Source: Lentzea alba (GTDB lineage Bacteria > Actinomycetota > Actinomycetes > Mycobacteriales > Pseudonocardiaceae). Taken from it: DNA of 64,000 nt. Position numbers and translations under genes: made by a program. The notes beneath the pieces were generated by a model. That model worked only from the letters and a program-made list of their open reading frames with translations. It was not told where the DNA came from and did not search any database. The stretch's first letter is position 1. Each line of letters begins with the position of its first letter. This document shows, piece by piece, positions 8,641 to 18,471 of the stretch. The stretch lies in the NCBI RefSeq assembly GCF_011067745.1, contig NZ_JAAMPJ010000001.1, forward strand, positions 978,829 to 1,042,828. The letters are read 5' to 3'.

Positions 8641-9741
8641 ATGCCAGTTGAGTTTCTCGGGATCGCCGCCACGAACGACGGGTCGGAGACGAACCCGCGG
8701 TCGTCCGCCGGTGCGTTCGACAAGGACTACACGCTCAGGCTCGCTCGGGCGCACGAGGAGCACGGGTGGGACCGCGTGCTGTTCGCGTACGGGTCGGGTG
8801 CGCCGGAGCCCGCGTCGGCGGCCGCCTACCTGGCCAGCAAGCTCGACAAGCTGCAGATCCTGCTGGCGCACCGGCCGAACGTGTCCTACCCGACGTTCGC
8901 CGCCAAGACGTTCGCGACGCTCGACCAGATCAGCGACGGCCGGCTGACGGTGCACTTCATCACCGGCGGCACGGACCACGAGCAGCAGCGCGAGGGCGAC
9001 TACCTGACCAAGGACCAGCGCTACAGCCGCACCCGCGAGTACATCCAGATCGTCAAGAAGGCGTGGCTCAGCAGGGAGGCGTTCGACCACGACGGCGAGC
9101 ACTACCACTTCGCGGACTTCGTGAGCGACGTGTTCCCCGTGCAGCAACCACGTCCGAACGTGTCGTTCGGCGGCTCCTCCCCCGCGGCGTACGCGGCGGG
9201 CGGCGCGGAGGCGGACATCTTCTGCCTGTGGGGCGAACCGCTCGCGGAGACGGCCCAGCAGATCGAGTCGGTCAAGCAGGCGGCGAAACAGGCCGGGCGG
9301 ACGGACGTGCCGCGGATCCAGGTCGCGTTCCGGCCGATCATCGCGCCGACCGAGGAACTGGCCTGGGAGAAGGCGCATCGCACGGTGGACCGGATCGAGG
9401 CGCGGAAGGCGAACGGCCCGTTGAGCCGTCGGCATTCGCTGACGAACCCGGAGAACACCGGCTCCCAACGACTTCTGGCGGTCGCGGACCGCGGCGAGCG
9501 CTTCGACCGTGCGTTGTGGACACCGACCGCGAAGGCAACGGGCGCCGCGGGCAACTCCAACGCGTTGGTCGGCACTCCCGAGACCGTCGCGCAGGCGTTG
9601 CTCGACTACTACGACCTGGGCGTGGACATCCTGTCCGCACGCGGTTACGACCTGCTGGACGACGCGATCGACTTCGGCCGGTACGTGATTCCGCTGGTGC
9701 GCGAGGAAGTCGCGAAGCGGGACCGGGCCAAGGCCGCATGA
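8641..9741 (+). CDS. ssuD: FMNH2-dependent alkanesulfonate monooxygenase-like (LLM class)
   Basis: 366 aa with ATG at 8641. Luciferase-like TIM-barrel features: residues LLAHRPNVSYPTFAAK, FITGGTDHEQQREGD and SFGGSSPAAYAAGGAEAD all match SsuD-type enzymes, which cleave C-S bonds of alkanesulfonates with O2 and FMNH2. The length equals the family norm (about 360-390). Transcribed divergently from the FAD/NAD(P) protein. The last codons overlap a decayed acetyltransferase gene by ATGA. Sulfonate desulfonation is the best guess; other LLM substrates are possible. Confidence 0.85.
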   Translation: MPVEFLGIAATNDGSETNPRSSAGAFDKDYTLRLARAHEEHGWDRVLFAYGSGAPEPASAAAYLASKLDKLQILLAHRPNVSYPTFAAKTFATLDQISDGRLTVHFITGGTDHEQQREGDYLTKDQRYSRTREYIQIVKKAWLSREAFDHDGEHYHFADFVSDVFPVQQPRPNVSFGGSSPAAYAAGGAEADIFCLWGEPLAETAQQIESVKQAAKQAGRTDVPRIQVAFRPIIAPTEELAWEKAHRTVDRIEARKANGPLSRRHSLTNPENTGSQRLLAVADRGERFDRALWTPTAKATGAAGNSNALVGTPETVAQALLDYYDLGVDILSARGYDLLDDAIDFGRYVIPLVREEVAKRDRAKAA

Positions 9742-9998
9742 CCACCCTCGAAGTGCGCCGCGTCCGGCAGTCAGACCCGGACGCGGCGCCGTTGGTGGCC
9801 GAGCTGAAGCGGATCTGGACGCATTCACGTCATCGCCGGCGCGGACTGGCGCGCAGAGTCGTGGAAGAACTGGAGAACGAGGCTCGAACGTTTGGGTACC
9901 GCCGAATCTTCCTGGCGACCGGGTACACGCCGTTGTTCGACGTTGAGACAGACCCGATGACAATTGGCCCGCTCGCCTTCAGCAAGGAGATTCATTAG
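9738..9998 (+). pseudogene. Internally deleted GNAT acetyltransferase
   Basis: 86 codons, ATG overlapping the ssuD stop. The N-terminus (LEVRRVRQSDPDAAPLVAELK) and C-terminus (GYTPLFDVETDP, IGPLAFSKE) match actinobacterial GNAT proteins of about 150-170 aa. The core strands are missing between LKR and the acetyl-CoA loop region HRRRGLARRVVEEL. A second gap is apparent at IFLATGYTPLF, where family members usually have a longer insert before a repeated L(A)TG. Both deletions keep frame. Without the middle of the fold it is unlikely to be active. Confidence 0.65.
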
Positions 9999-10121
9999 TT
10001 CAAACGAGTGAATTCGTGGGCGAACCGACGATTCTCGACCGGGTATCAGGGTTCGGTTGGACAGGTCTCCAATGATCAGTAAGCTTGTCCGTCGGACCAA
10101 ACGAATGGCCACCTGAGCTGA

Positions 10122-12161
10122 ATGAACATGGTCGAGAGCCTTGAGCATGCCGTTCGCTGGGCGGCGGCGATCTCCAACACCCTTCTCACGAACCTCACGC
10201 GCGAGAAGCTCGAGCAACTGCTCGGCGAGTACGTCGACCAGTTGCTCGGTGGTGGCGTGGACGCGGCGCGGGAGGTCGGCCGGTCCATGGTGGAGCACGA
10301 CTTCATCTCCTCGGCGACGCTGGAGCAGACGCTCACCTTCCTCGGTGAGCACACGCCGGTCACGCAGGCTCAGCTGGCCGCGCTCGCCGCCGGGTACGCC
10401 GAGGGGCTGCGCGACCGCACGTTCTCCCAGCAGGAGATCAGCCGCACGGCCGCGATCACCACGATGCGCCGGGCCGAGACCGCGGTCAGGGCGAGCGAGG
10501 CGAAGTTCCGGGCGATCTTCCACAGCGCGGCGTTCGGGATCGTCGTGAGCAGCCTCACCGGCGACATCATCGACGTCAACGAGGCCATGCTGGCGATGCT
10601 CGACTACCGCCACGACGACCTGCGCACGCTGAGCGGCCGCGACCTGGTGCACCCGGACGACCGGGCCGGGCTGAGGGAGCTGGCCCAGCAGCTGATCGCG
10701 TCCGACCACGACAACATCCGGGTCGAGAAGCGGATGATCCGCAGCGACGGCGAGACGATCCAGACGCACATGGCGATCTCCCTGGTGCGCGAGCAGGAGG
10801 GCGCGCCGCCGTACTTCGTCACGATGATCGAGAACATGAACGAGATGCGCGCGCTGCAGACGGAGCTCGTGCGGCAGAGCCTCAACGACATGCAGACCGG
10901 CCTGCCCAACCGCGCGCAGTTCCTCGGCTGGCTCGAAGGCGCGGTCGGCTCGAAGGGCCCGGAGACGCTCGCACTGGTGCAGATCGACATCGACGGGTTC
11001 CGCGGCGTGAACGACGCGTTCGGGCACGAGGCCGGCAACCGGGTGCTGCTGCACGTCGCGAGGCACCTGCGGGCGGTGTTCTCGGAGGACGTCGGCAAGG
11101 TCGCGCGCATCGGCGAGGACGAGTTCGGCGTCCTGATCAAGGACCCGCTCGACGTACCCGGCGTGATCGCGCTGGTCGAGGACTTCACCGCACGGCTCGA
11201 GGAGCCGATCTGGATCGGCGGCCACGGCGTCGGCGTGACGACCAGCGTCGGCGTCGTGGCGCGCGCGGCCCGCAGCGGCGACGCGGTGGACCTGCTGAGA
11301 GCCGCGGACGTCACCGTGGGCTGGGCGAAGCGCGACGGCAAGGCGCAGTGGGCGTTGTACGACCGCGATCGGGACGCGCGCGACAAGGAGAGATACGCGC
11401 TGGCCGCGTCGATCCCCGGCGCCCTGGAGGAGGGCCAGTTCCGGGTCGACTACCTGCCGGTCCACTCCCTCGCGGACGGTTCGGTGCTCGCCCTGGAGGC
11501 GAAGATCGTCTGGAACCACCCGGAGCACGGCGTGTTGTGCCCGGACATGTTCATGAACCAGTCCTCGGACAACGGCATGATCGTCCGCCTCGTGCACTGG
11601 GCGCTGTCGGAAGCGTGCACCCAAGCCAGCGAGTGGTACGCGGCACTGGGCGCGCGAACACCGGTGCTCTCGATCGACCTGCCGCCGCGGCTGTGCCAGG
11701 AACCCGAGCTGGTCGCCGAGGTCGCCCGTGTGCTGGACCGCACCGGCCTCCCCGCCTCCCTGCTGCGCTTCGAACTGCACGAGCACCTGCCGGCGTTGCT
11801 GAACGACGAGCAGTTGGAGGAGCTCACGATCCTCGCCGAGCGCGGCATCGGGCTCGTGCTGGACCAGATGAACGGCGGCAACGTCGGCGTCGACCGGCTG
11901 CGCCTGCTGCCGCTGAGCGGGGTGAAGTTCACCGGCACCGTCGTGCACGGCCTGGACGCGGGCGCGAACCGGGTGGAGGAGAGCGCCTCGGAGGCGTTGC
12001 TCCGCTGGGCCTCGATGCTGCGCCTGCCGCTCTACGCCGAGGACGTGCGAACCGAGACCGAGGCGACGCGGCTGGCCTCGCTGGGCGTCACCGGCGGGCA
12101 GGGTGCGCACTTCGGGCCACCGCTGCGGGCTTCAGAGGTTTCTTCGCTGCTTCTCAGTTAG
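10122..12161 (+). CDS. PAS-GGDEF-EAL protein with degenerate catalytic sites
   Basis: 679 aa, ATG at 10122 (a second ATG at 10128 is possible). Order: helical N-terminal domain (1-115), PAS (about 125-245), GGDEF (about 250-415), EAL (about 425-679). The cyclase signature reads GEDEF at 331-335 instead of GGDEF. The EAL signature reads EAK (459-461), the SVN motif is SID, and the DDFGTGYS loop is replaced by LDQMNGGNVG, so phosphodiesterase metal ligands are missing. It probably acts as a c-di-GMP or GTP sensor or scaffold rather than an active turnover enzyme. No membrane segment. Alone in its transcription unit. Confidence 0.85.
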   Translation: MNMVESLEHAVRWAAAISNTLLTNLTREKLEQLLGEYVDQLLGGGVDAAREVGRSMVEHDFISSATLEQTLTFLGEHTPVTQAQLAALAAGYAEGLRDRTFSQQEISRTAAITTMRRAETAVRASEAKFRAIFHSAAFGIVVSSLTGDIIDVNEAMLAMLDYRHDDLRTLSGRDLVHPDDRAGLRELAQQLIASDHDNIRVEKRMIRSDGETIQTHMAISLVREQEGAPPYFVTMIENMNEMRALQTELVRQSLNDMQTGLPNRAQFLGWLEGAVGSKGPETLALVQIDIDGFRGVNDAFGHEAGNRVLLHVARHLRAVFSEDVGKVARIGEDEFGVLIKDPLDVPGVIALVEDFTARLEEPIWIGGHGVGVTTSVGVVARAARSGDAVDLLRAADVTVGWAKRDGKAQWALYDRDRDARDKERYALAASIPGALEEGQFRVDYLPVHSLADGSVLALEAKIVWNHPEHGVLCPDMFMNQSSDNGMIVRLVHWALSEACTQASEWYAALGARTPVLSIDLPPRLCQEPELVAEVARVLDRTGLPASLLRFELHEHLPALLNDEQLEELTILAERGIGLVLDQMNGGNVGVDRLRLLPLSGVKFTGTVVHGLDAGANRVEESASEALLRWASMLRLPLYAEDVRTETEATRLASLGVTGGQGAHFGPPLRASEVSSLLLS

Positions 12162-12228
12162 TTCTTATCAGGGTTTAGTTAGCTTTGCGCACAGCTTGTT
12201 CACATGATGGCGGTCCATCGTTGGGAAC

Positions 12229-13058
<830 letters not shown>

Positions 13059-13062
<4 letters not shown>

Positions 13063-13985
13063 CAGGTCCAGAGCGCCGAGATCGGCAAGCAGGTCATGCC
13101 GTCGCCGAAGCTTCCCGATTGCTCGCCTGAGTAGAGAACGAACCCGGCGTGGAACCTGTCACCCAGCCGCCGTTGCAACAAACGCAGGCCGCGGAAATCG
13201 TCAGACCGGACGGTTTCCGCGGCCTTGACCTCGATCCCCACCACCCGTCCTGTGTGGTCCTCCAGGACGGCGTCGACCTCGTACTGGTCACGGTCGCGAT
13301 AGTGGTGCAAGGTCGCGCGTGTCTCCGACCACGTCAGTTGACGAGCCAATTCACCCAGTACGAAGTTCTCCAGCAACGCGCCCTCATCCGCACCGAGATG
13401 CGCGGCGAGCCCCGAGTCGACGAAGTACACCTTCGGAGTCGCGACGGCCCGAGTAGTGGCATTTGCGGACCAGGCACGCACAGTCCGCACAACGTAGATC
13501 GTTTCGAGAATCTCCACATAACGCTTGACCGTGTGTGCGCCGACCCCGAGCTCCCCGGCAAGCCGGTTGAAGCTCAACAAGCCGGCCGTCTGCGCCGCGA
13601 GCAGAGACACCAGCTTGCGCATGTCGCTCGCCCGATCGATGTCCGCGACCTGCTTCACGTCCCGCGCCATCAGGTCAGCGAGATACCCGTCGAAGAACTT
13701 GATCCGGCGGCGGGGGCTGTCCCGGAGCAACGCTTCGGGATACCCCCCGCGCCTAGCCCGAGCCAGGTAATCCTTCCTGCGCAGTTCACGAGACTCAGCG
13801 CGGAGCTCCGGGCCCTGCGCGAATGCTGCGTCGACGAAGCCATCGGTTGTGCCATCGATCTCGCCCTGCGAGAGCGGCCACAGCTCCACCGTCTCCGAAC
13901 GGCCAGGCAGAGCGTCCGCATCATGCTGATCGACTGCACATCTGCCGAACCGGATACTGCACATCTGCCGAAGCAAGCACTGCAC
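13059..13985 (-). pseudogene. DUF4143 ATPase gene lacking its N-terminal AAA domain
   Basis: The open frame is 308 codons. From about 13920 downward it matches the second half of AAA_14/DUF4143 proteins: VELWPLSQGEIDG, a winged-helix segment (LAGELGVGAHTVKRYVEIL) and the nuclease-like VVGIEVKAAETV. The N-terminal P-loop ATPase half of about 130 residues is absent. The first about 20 codons are a translation of the upstream tandem repeat and are not protein-like. Full-length relatives run about 400 aa. It is best read as a 5'-deleted remnant, possibly still expressing the wHTH/nuclease part. It overlaps the HtrA stop by 4 bp. Confidence 0.75.
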
Positions 13986-14018
13986 ATCTGCCGAAGATCA
14001 CTCTTTCGATCTGCCGAA
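13934..14018. repeat. Tandem 16-bp repeats at exact 23-bp period
   Basis: CTGCACATCTGCCGAA occurs at 13934-13949, 13957-13972 and 13980-13995, with a fourth degenerate copy (CTTTCGATCTGCCGAA) at 14003-14018. The 7-bp spacers differ (ccggata, gcaagca, gatcact), so the periodic conservation lies in the 16-mer. The array sits immediately upstream of the truncated DUF4143 gene. An operator array is more likely than a random duplication. Confidence 0.85.
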
Positions 14019-14035
14019 GCTCAGTGCCACGACCC

Positions 14036-14206
14036 TCAGGTCGTGTCTCTCGCCCGCCGCACCGCGGCTGTCGCATCCTCCAACGTGATCCCCGTCCCGC
14101 TGGGCGACTCGTAGCTCGCCAGGTAGTCGCTGAGGATCAGCCGCGGCTCAACGTCGTCCGGTTTCTCCACCACGAGATCGCATTCAACGCCTGCAAACGC
14201 TTCCAA
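14036..14206 (-). other. Possible small ORF or gene remnant, 56 aa
   Basis: Reading from a TTG at 14206 to TGA at 14036-14038 gives a protein-like sequence (ECDLVVEKPDDVEPRLILSD, then GITLEDATAAVRRAR). The frame stays open upstream through the terminator without an ATG, so it could be the 3' end of a decayed gene. I do not recognise the family. It lies between the tmsB terminator and the 23-bp repeat array. Confidence 0.3.
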
Positions 14207-14231
14207 GCGCCTCTTCGGCCACCAGTTGCCC

Positions 14232-14281
14232 CGCTCGTGGGGTGGTTCCGCGACTCCAGTGGCGGAACCACCCCACGAGCG
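14232..14281 (-). terminator. Strong 20-bp-stem terminator after tmsB
   Basis: A perfect 20-bp inverted repeat (arms 14232-14251 and 14262-14281, loop of 10 nt) begins 2 bp past the tmsB stop codon (14283-14285). Its length and position make termination of the tmsA-tmsB operon the obvious role. Confidence 0.85.
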
Positions 14282-14282
14282 A

Positions 14283-15515
14283 TCAGGACAGCCAGTCCGG
14301 CCTCAACGGCATGTGCGACCTGGTCCCGTCCAGCTTCACCCCGAGCACCTGGTGCAGCTGGATGTTGTTCCGGTCGAACCCGAGCCGAGAAGCAGCCAGG
14401 TACAACCGCCACACCCGGGCCCGAGCCTCCCCGACCTCCTCGACGGCCTCCTCCCAGTGCGCGTCGAGGTTCCGGCTCCACGCGGCCAGGGTCAGCGAGT
14501 AGTGCTCTCGGATGTTCTCCTCGTGCCGCACCTCGAACCCGGTGTCGTGCATCAACGACACGATGTGCCCGGGTCCGACCAGCTCGCCGTCCGGGAACAC
14601 GTACCGGTCGATGAACGGCCCGGACAACGCCCGCTGCTTGTTGTCCGGCCGGGTGATGCAGTGGTTCAGCAGGCGGCCACCCGGCTTCACCTTGCGGTAC
14701 AGCGCTTCGAAGTACCCCGGCAGCTTGGCCTTGCCGATGTGCTCGGTCAGGCCGATGGACGACACCGCGTCGAAGCCCGTCTCGCGGACGTCGCGGTAGT
14801 CGAGGTGGCGGACCTCGGCCAGATCGGCGAGACCAGCGGACACGATCGCCTTCTGCGCCCATTCGGCCTGGTTGCGCGACAGGGTCACGCCGATCGCGCG
14901 CACGCCGTACTCGCGGGCCGCGTGCATGACCATGCCGCCCCAGCCGCAGCCGACGTCGAGCAGTTTCATGCCGGACCGGAGACCCAGCTTGCGGGCCACC
15001 AGGTCGTGCTTGGCGAACTGGGCTTCTTCCAAAGTGGACTCCATCGACGGGTACACCGCGCAGGTGTAGGCCATCGACGGGCCGAGGATCCACTCGTAGA
15101 ACTGGTTCGAGACGTCGTAGTGGTGGGCGATGGCCTGCTGGTCGCGGGCCTTGGAGTGACGCAGGCCGCGCAGGCGGGTCTCCTGCGGCGGCGGGGCGAC
15201 CTTGTGCGACAACCGGATTCTGCCCAGGAACCGCAGCAGTTCCACGCGCTGCAGCCACGGGAGCTCGCGCAACGAGAACTCGGACAGCTGGGCGAGGCCG
15301 GCGTGCACGTCGCCGAGGATCTCCAGGTGTCCTGTCACGTAGGCGCGGGCCAGGCCCAGTTCACCGGGCGCGGAAGCCAGGTAGGACAAGGCTTCCGGCG
15401 TTTTGATGTCGATCGAAACCGGAGCGGCGGACGGGCCGGCGCTACTGCCGTCGTAGGCCTCGAAGCGAACGTCGTTGCCACCCGTGATGCGCTGGAAAAT
15501 GGAGGCCAACCGCAT
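14283..15515 (-). CDS. tmsB: SAM-dependent fatty acyl methyltransferase (CFA synthase family)
   Basis: 410 aa. The central Rossmann methyltransferase has the SAM motif LLDVGCGWGGM, preceded by the family-specific AHHYDVSNQFYEWILGPSM and followed by IGLTEHIG. These are hallmarks of cyclopropane synthase/10-methylene transferases. Its ATG follows the stop of the flavin gene without a gap (TGA-ATG), so the two are one operon. In actinomycetes this pair converts phospholipid oleoyl chains to 10-methylene and then 10-methyl (tuberculostearic-type) chains. A plain cyclopropane synthase is the alternative, but the partner gene argues for the methyl route. Confidence 0.87.
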   Translation of the reverse strand: MRLASIFQRITGGNDVRFEAYDGSSAGPSAAPVSIDIKTPEALSYLASAPGELGLARAYVTGHLEILGDVHAGLAQLSEFSLRELPWLQRVELLRFLGRIRLSHKVAPPPQETRLRGLRHSKARDQQAIAHHYDVSNQFYEWILGPSMAYTCAVYPSMESTLEEAQFAKHDLVARKLGLRSGMKLLDVGCGWGGMVMHAAREYGVRAIGVTLSRNQAEWAQKAIVSAGLADLAEVRHLDYRDVRETGFDAVSSIGLTEHIGKAKLPGYFEALYRKVKPGGRLLNHCITRPDNKQRALSGPFIDRYVFPDGELVGPGHIVSLMHDTGFEVRHEENIREHYSLTLAAWSRNLDAHWEEAVEEVGEARARVWRLYLAASRLGFDRNNIQLHQVLGVKLDGTRSHMPLRPDWLS

Positions 15516-16823
15516 TCATCGTCCCCTGACACACTTGGCGTACAGATCAGGCAGGCGGTTCGTCTGGTCGTACCGGGCCTTCACGGACCGGTAGTGCGAA
15601 CCGTTGTAGTGCCGCCAGAACTCGTCCTCCGAGTAGTAGGAGTCCGAGTACAGCGACTTGTGGCCGCCCAGCCGCGCCACCTCGCGCTCGATCAGCCGGT
15701 TGCGGTCACCCATCTTCTCTCCCGGCCGCACCGGGACCTCCGACCAGAACCCGACGTTGACGTACAGCACGTCCGGGTCCATCGGGTACAGCGGCCAGCC
15801 CGTGGTGTCGCGCAGGCGGACCGGGCACACCCACACCGGCGAGATGCCGATCTCGCGGTCGAAGAAGTCGAGGAAGTCGGCCAGGCCGGCGACGGGAATC
15901 TCGACGTCCTGGATCACCGGCTCGACGTCGACGCGTGGCCGCAACTGCCGGTGTTTCGCGACGAGCTTCCGGTACACGTCCGAACGCAGGTACCGCTTCG
16001 GCCAGATGCGACGGACGATCGGGTTCTGCGCGCCGAACGCTCGCGAGCACCAGAACCAGTCGGTGTCCCAGCGCCACAGGTAGTCGTGGATCGTCAGATG
16101 GTCAGTGCGGCGCTTTTGGATGGACCGGTAGTAGATCTCGTTGCCGGTGTAGTCCGACGTGTAGGGCGCGATGTCGGCGTAGTGCCCCAACGTCAGGTAC
16201 ATCTCGCCGCGCGAGAACACCGTGCCGTCGACGAAGTCCGCCGAGCCGTCCGCGCAGACCTCCTCGATGACCGCGGCGAGCTCCGCGAACGAGCCGAACG
16301 GCACGTGCCGCAGCCGCACGTACTGGCGCACCGGTTCGAGCTCGATCTCCAGCCGCAGCGCGTAACCCAGGGTCCCGTAGGAGTTGGGGAACGCGCGGAA
16401 CAGGTCGTCGTCCGGTTTGGCGATCACGACCTCGCCGTCGCCGGTGAGGATCTCCAGTTCCCGCACCGACTCGTGCGGCAGGCCGTTGCGGAAGGACGTG
16501 GACTCGATGCCGAGACCCGCCACCGCCCCGCCGATCGTGATGGTCTTGAGCTGCGGCACGACCAACGGCATGAGGCCGTGCGGCAGTGTCGCGGCGACGA
16601 GATTCTCGTAGGTGGTCATGCCCTGCACCTGTGCGGTGCGTCCGACCGGGTCAACCGACAGCACCCGGTCGAACCTGCCTACCTCAAGCCCGCCCGACTG
16701 GTCGGCGCGAAACCGGAAGAGGTTCGACGTCTTCTTCGCGAGCCGCACCGGCGCACCTTCGTGCATCGCGGCGTACTGCGCGGTCAGCGCAGACACGGCC
16801 GAGCTGTGCCCATGGTCACTCAC
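15516..16823 (-). CDS. tmsA: FAD-linked oxidoreductase of 10-methyl fatty acid synthesis
   Basis: About 435 aa from the GTG at 16823 (VSDHGHSSAVSALTAQ). An upstream extension to 16958 would cross the divergent promoter and gene start. A PCMH-type FAD domain is visible (VRLAKKTSNLFRFR, VVPQLKTITIGGAVAGLG, STSFRNGLPHESV), matching TmsA/UfaA1-like flavoproteins that reduce the 10-methylene group made by TmsB. Directly upstream of tmsB in the same operon. Expected at the cytoplasmic membrane face, acting on phospholipid acyl chains. Confidence 0.85.
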   Translation of the reverse strand: MSDHGHSSAVSALTAQYAAMHEGAPVRLAKKTSNLFRFRADQSGGLEVGRFDRVLSVDPVGRTAQVQGMTTYENLVAATLPHGLMPLVVPQLKTITIGGAVAGLGIESTSFRNGLPHESVRELEILTGDGEVVIAKPDDDLFRAFPNSYGTLGYALRLEIELEPVRQYVRLRHVPFGSFAELAAVIEEVCADGSADFVDGTVFSRGEMYLTLGHYADIAPYTSDYTGNEIYYRSIQKRRTDHLTIHDYLWRWDTDWFWCSRAFGAQNPIVRRIWPKRYLRSDVYRKLVAKHRQLRPRVDVEPVIQDVEIPVAGLADFLDFFDREIGISPVWVCPVRLRDTTGWPLYPMDPDVLYVNVGFWSEVPVRPGEKMGDRNRLIEREVARLGGHKSLYSDSYYSEDEFWRHYNGSHYRSVKARYDQTNRLPDLYAKCVRGR

Positions 16824-16909
16824 CAGAACGACGTTATTCCTCGTCAGCGCCGTTGGCACGCCCAAAAGCCCGAATGGGCCAGCGATCATCGTCGAACCCT
16901 GCCGAAAGT

Positions 16910-16924
16910 TACTACCGAGTAGTA
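16910..16924. promoter_or_regulatory. TetR-type palindrome upstream of acyl-CoA dehydrogenase
   Basis: TACTAC-CGA-GTAGTA is an inverted repeat with 6-bp arms, 11 bp before the ATG at 16936, in the divergent region between tmsA and the dehydrogenase. Its form and position suit a repressor operator. The cognate regulator is not adjacent. Confidence 0.55.
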
Positions 16925-16935
16925 GCGTGCGAGGC

Positions 16936-18471
16936 ATGGCTACGCACGAGGTGACCAACCAGGTTCCGCCGCTGAGCGGTCACGACGTCGCGGACGACCC
17001 GGCGCTGCTGCGCTGGTCCGACCACGCCGGCCTGCACGAACTCGGCCGGCTCGCGGGCAGCGACGAGTGGCAGGAGCGCGGGCGGCTCGCGAACGCATAT
17101 CCGCCGGTCCTGCGCACGCACGACCGGTACGGGAACCGGATCGACGAGGTCGAGTTCCACCCGGCCTGGCACGATCTGATGAACGTCGCCGTGTCGAACG
17201 GCCTGCACGCGTACGTCGACGACCACCACCTGGAACGGGCCGCGAAGTTCTACGTCTGGTCGCAAGTGGAGGCCGGCCACGGGTGTCCGATTTCGATGAC
17301 TTATGCGGCTGTGCCCGCATTGCGCGTCGAACCGGACCTGGCCGAAATCTACGAGCCTCTTCTCACCACTCGGGACTACGACTTCGGCCTCAAGGCACCG
17401 CTGAGCAAGCGCGGGCTGATCGCCGGCATGTCCATGACCGAGAAGCAGGGCGGCTCGGACGTCCGGGCGAACACCACGACCGCAAAACCGGTCGACGACG
17501 GCTATGTCCTCACCGGGCACAAGTGGTTCACCTCGGCGCCGATGTCCGATGTGTTCCTGACGCTCGCCCAGGCACCCGGCGGACTGACGTGCTTCCTCGT
17601 GCCGCGGGTGCTGCCGGACGGCACGCGCAACCGGTTCTTCCTGCAGCGGCTCAAGGACAAGCTGGGCAACAAGTCCAACGCGTCCGCCGAGATCGAGTAC
17701 GACGAGGCGTTCGCGTGGCGGGTCGGCGACGAGGGCCGCGGCGTGCGCACGATCATCGAGATGGTCAACACGACCCGCCTCGACTGCGTGCTCGGCACCG
17801 CGGCGGGCATGCGCGCGGGGCTCCGGCAGGCGGCGCACCACGCGGCCCACCGCAAGGCGTTCGGCGAGTACCTGATCGACCAGCCTGCCATGCGCAACGT
17901 GCTGGCGGACCTCGCGATCGAGTCCGAGGCCGCCACGACCACCGCCATGTGGCTCGCCCAGCACCGGCCGCGACTCGGGCTCGCGATCACCAAGTACTGG
18001 GTGTGCAAGCGCGGCCCGGCGCACGCCGCCGAGGCGTTGGAGTGCCTGGGCGGCAACGGTTACATCGAGGACAGCGGGATGCCGCGACTGTTCCGGGAAT
18101 CGCCGCTGATGTCGATCTGGGAGGGTTCCGGCAACGTCGCCGCGCTCGACGTGCTGCGCGCGATGAAGAAGGAACCCGAGTCGGTGCAGGAGTTCCTGGC
18201 CACCGTCACCGGCGTCGACCAGCGCGTCGACAAGGCGTTGAACGAACTCGGCACCGCGCTGTCCGATGTGGACGAGTCGCAGGCGCGCCGGGTCGTCGAG
18301 AAGATGGCGTTGATCCTGCAGGGTGCCCTGCTGGTCAAGCACGGGCACCCCGCCGTTGCCGACGCGTTCCTCGGTTCACGGCTCGGCGGTGACTGGGGAG
18401 TCGCGTTCGGCACGCTTCCCAGGTCGACCGACTTCGCCTCGATCATCGACCGAGCTGTCCCCAAGCTCTAA
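16936..18471 (+). CDS. AidB-type acyl-CoA dehydrogenase
   Basis: 511 aa with ATG at 16936; upstream in-frame residues belong to the opposite-strand tmsA region. Features: MSMTEKQGGSDVRANTT (flavin/substrate loop), HKWFTSAPMSD, LGGNGYIEDSGMPRLFRE and SIWEGSGNVAALDVLR. The longer length and the WEGSGN motif identify the AidB branch, which in E. coli accompanies alkylation response, while many actinobacterial members are of unknown acyl specificity. Its stop overlaps the convergent gene by 4 bp. Confidence 0.87.
   Translation: MATHEVTNQVPPLSGHDVADDPALLRWSDHAGLHELGRLAGSDEWQERGRLANAYPPVLRTHDRYGNRIDEVEFHPAWHDLMNVAVSNGLHAYVDDHHLERAAKFYVWSQVEAGHGCPISMTYAAVPALRVEPDLAEIYEPLLTTRDYDFGLKAPLSKRGLIAGMSMTEKQGGSDVRANTTTAKPVDDGYVLTGHKWFTSAPMSDVFLTLAQAPGGLTCFLVPRVLPDGTRNRFFLQRLKDKLGNKSNASAEIEYDEAFAWRVGDEGRGVRTIIEMVNTTRLDCVLGTAAGMRAGLRQAAHHAAHRKAFGEYLIDQPAMRNVLADLAIESEAATTTAMWLAQHRPRLGLAITKYWVCKRGPAHAAEALECLGGNGYIEDSGMPRLFRESPLMSIWEGSGNVAALDVLRAMKKEPESVQEFLATVTGVDQRVDKALNELGTALSDVDESQARRVVEKMALILQGALLVKHGHPAVADAFLGSRLGGDWGVAFGTLPRSTDFASIIDRAVPKL

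Noticed and set aside
13934..14018. CRISPR array
   Set aside because: Repeats are 16 bp with 7-bp spacers, far too short, and no cas genes are present.
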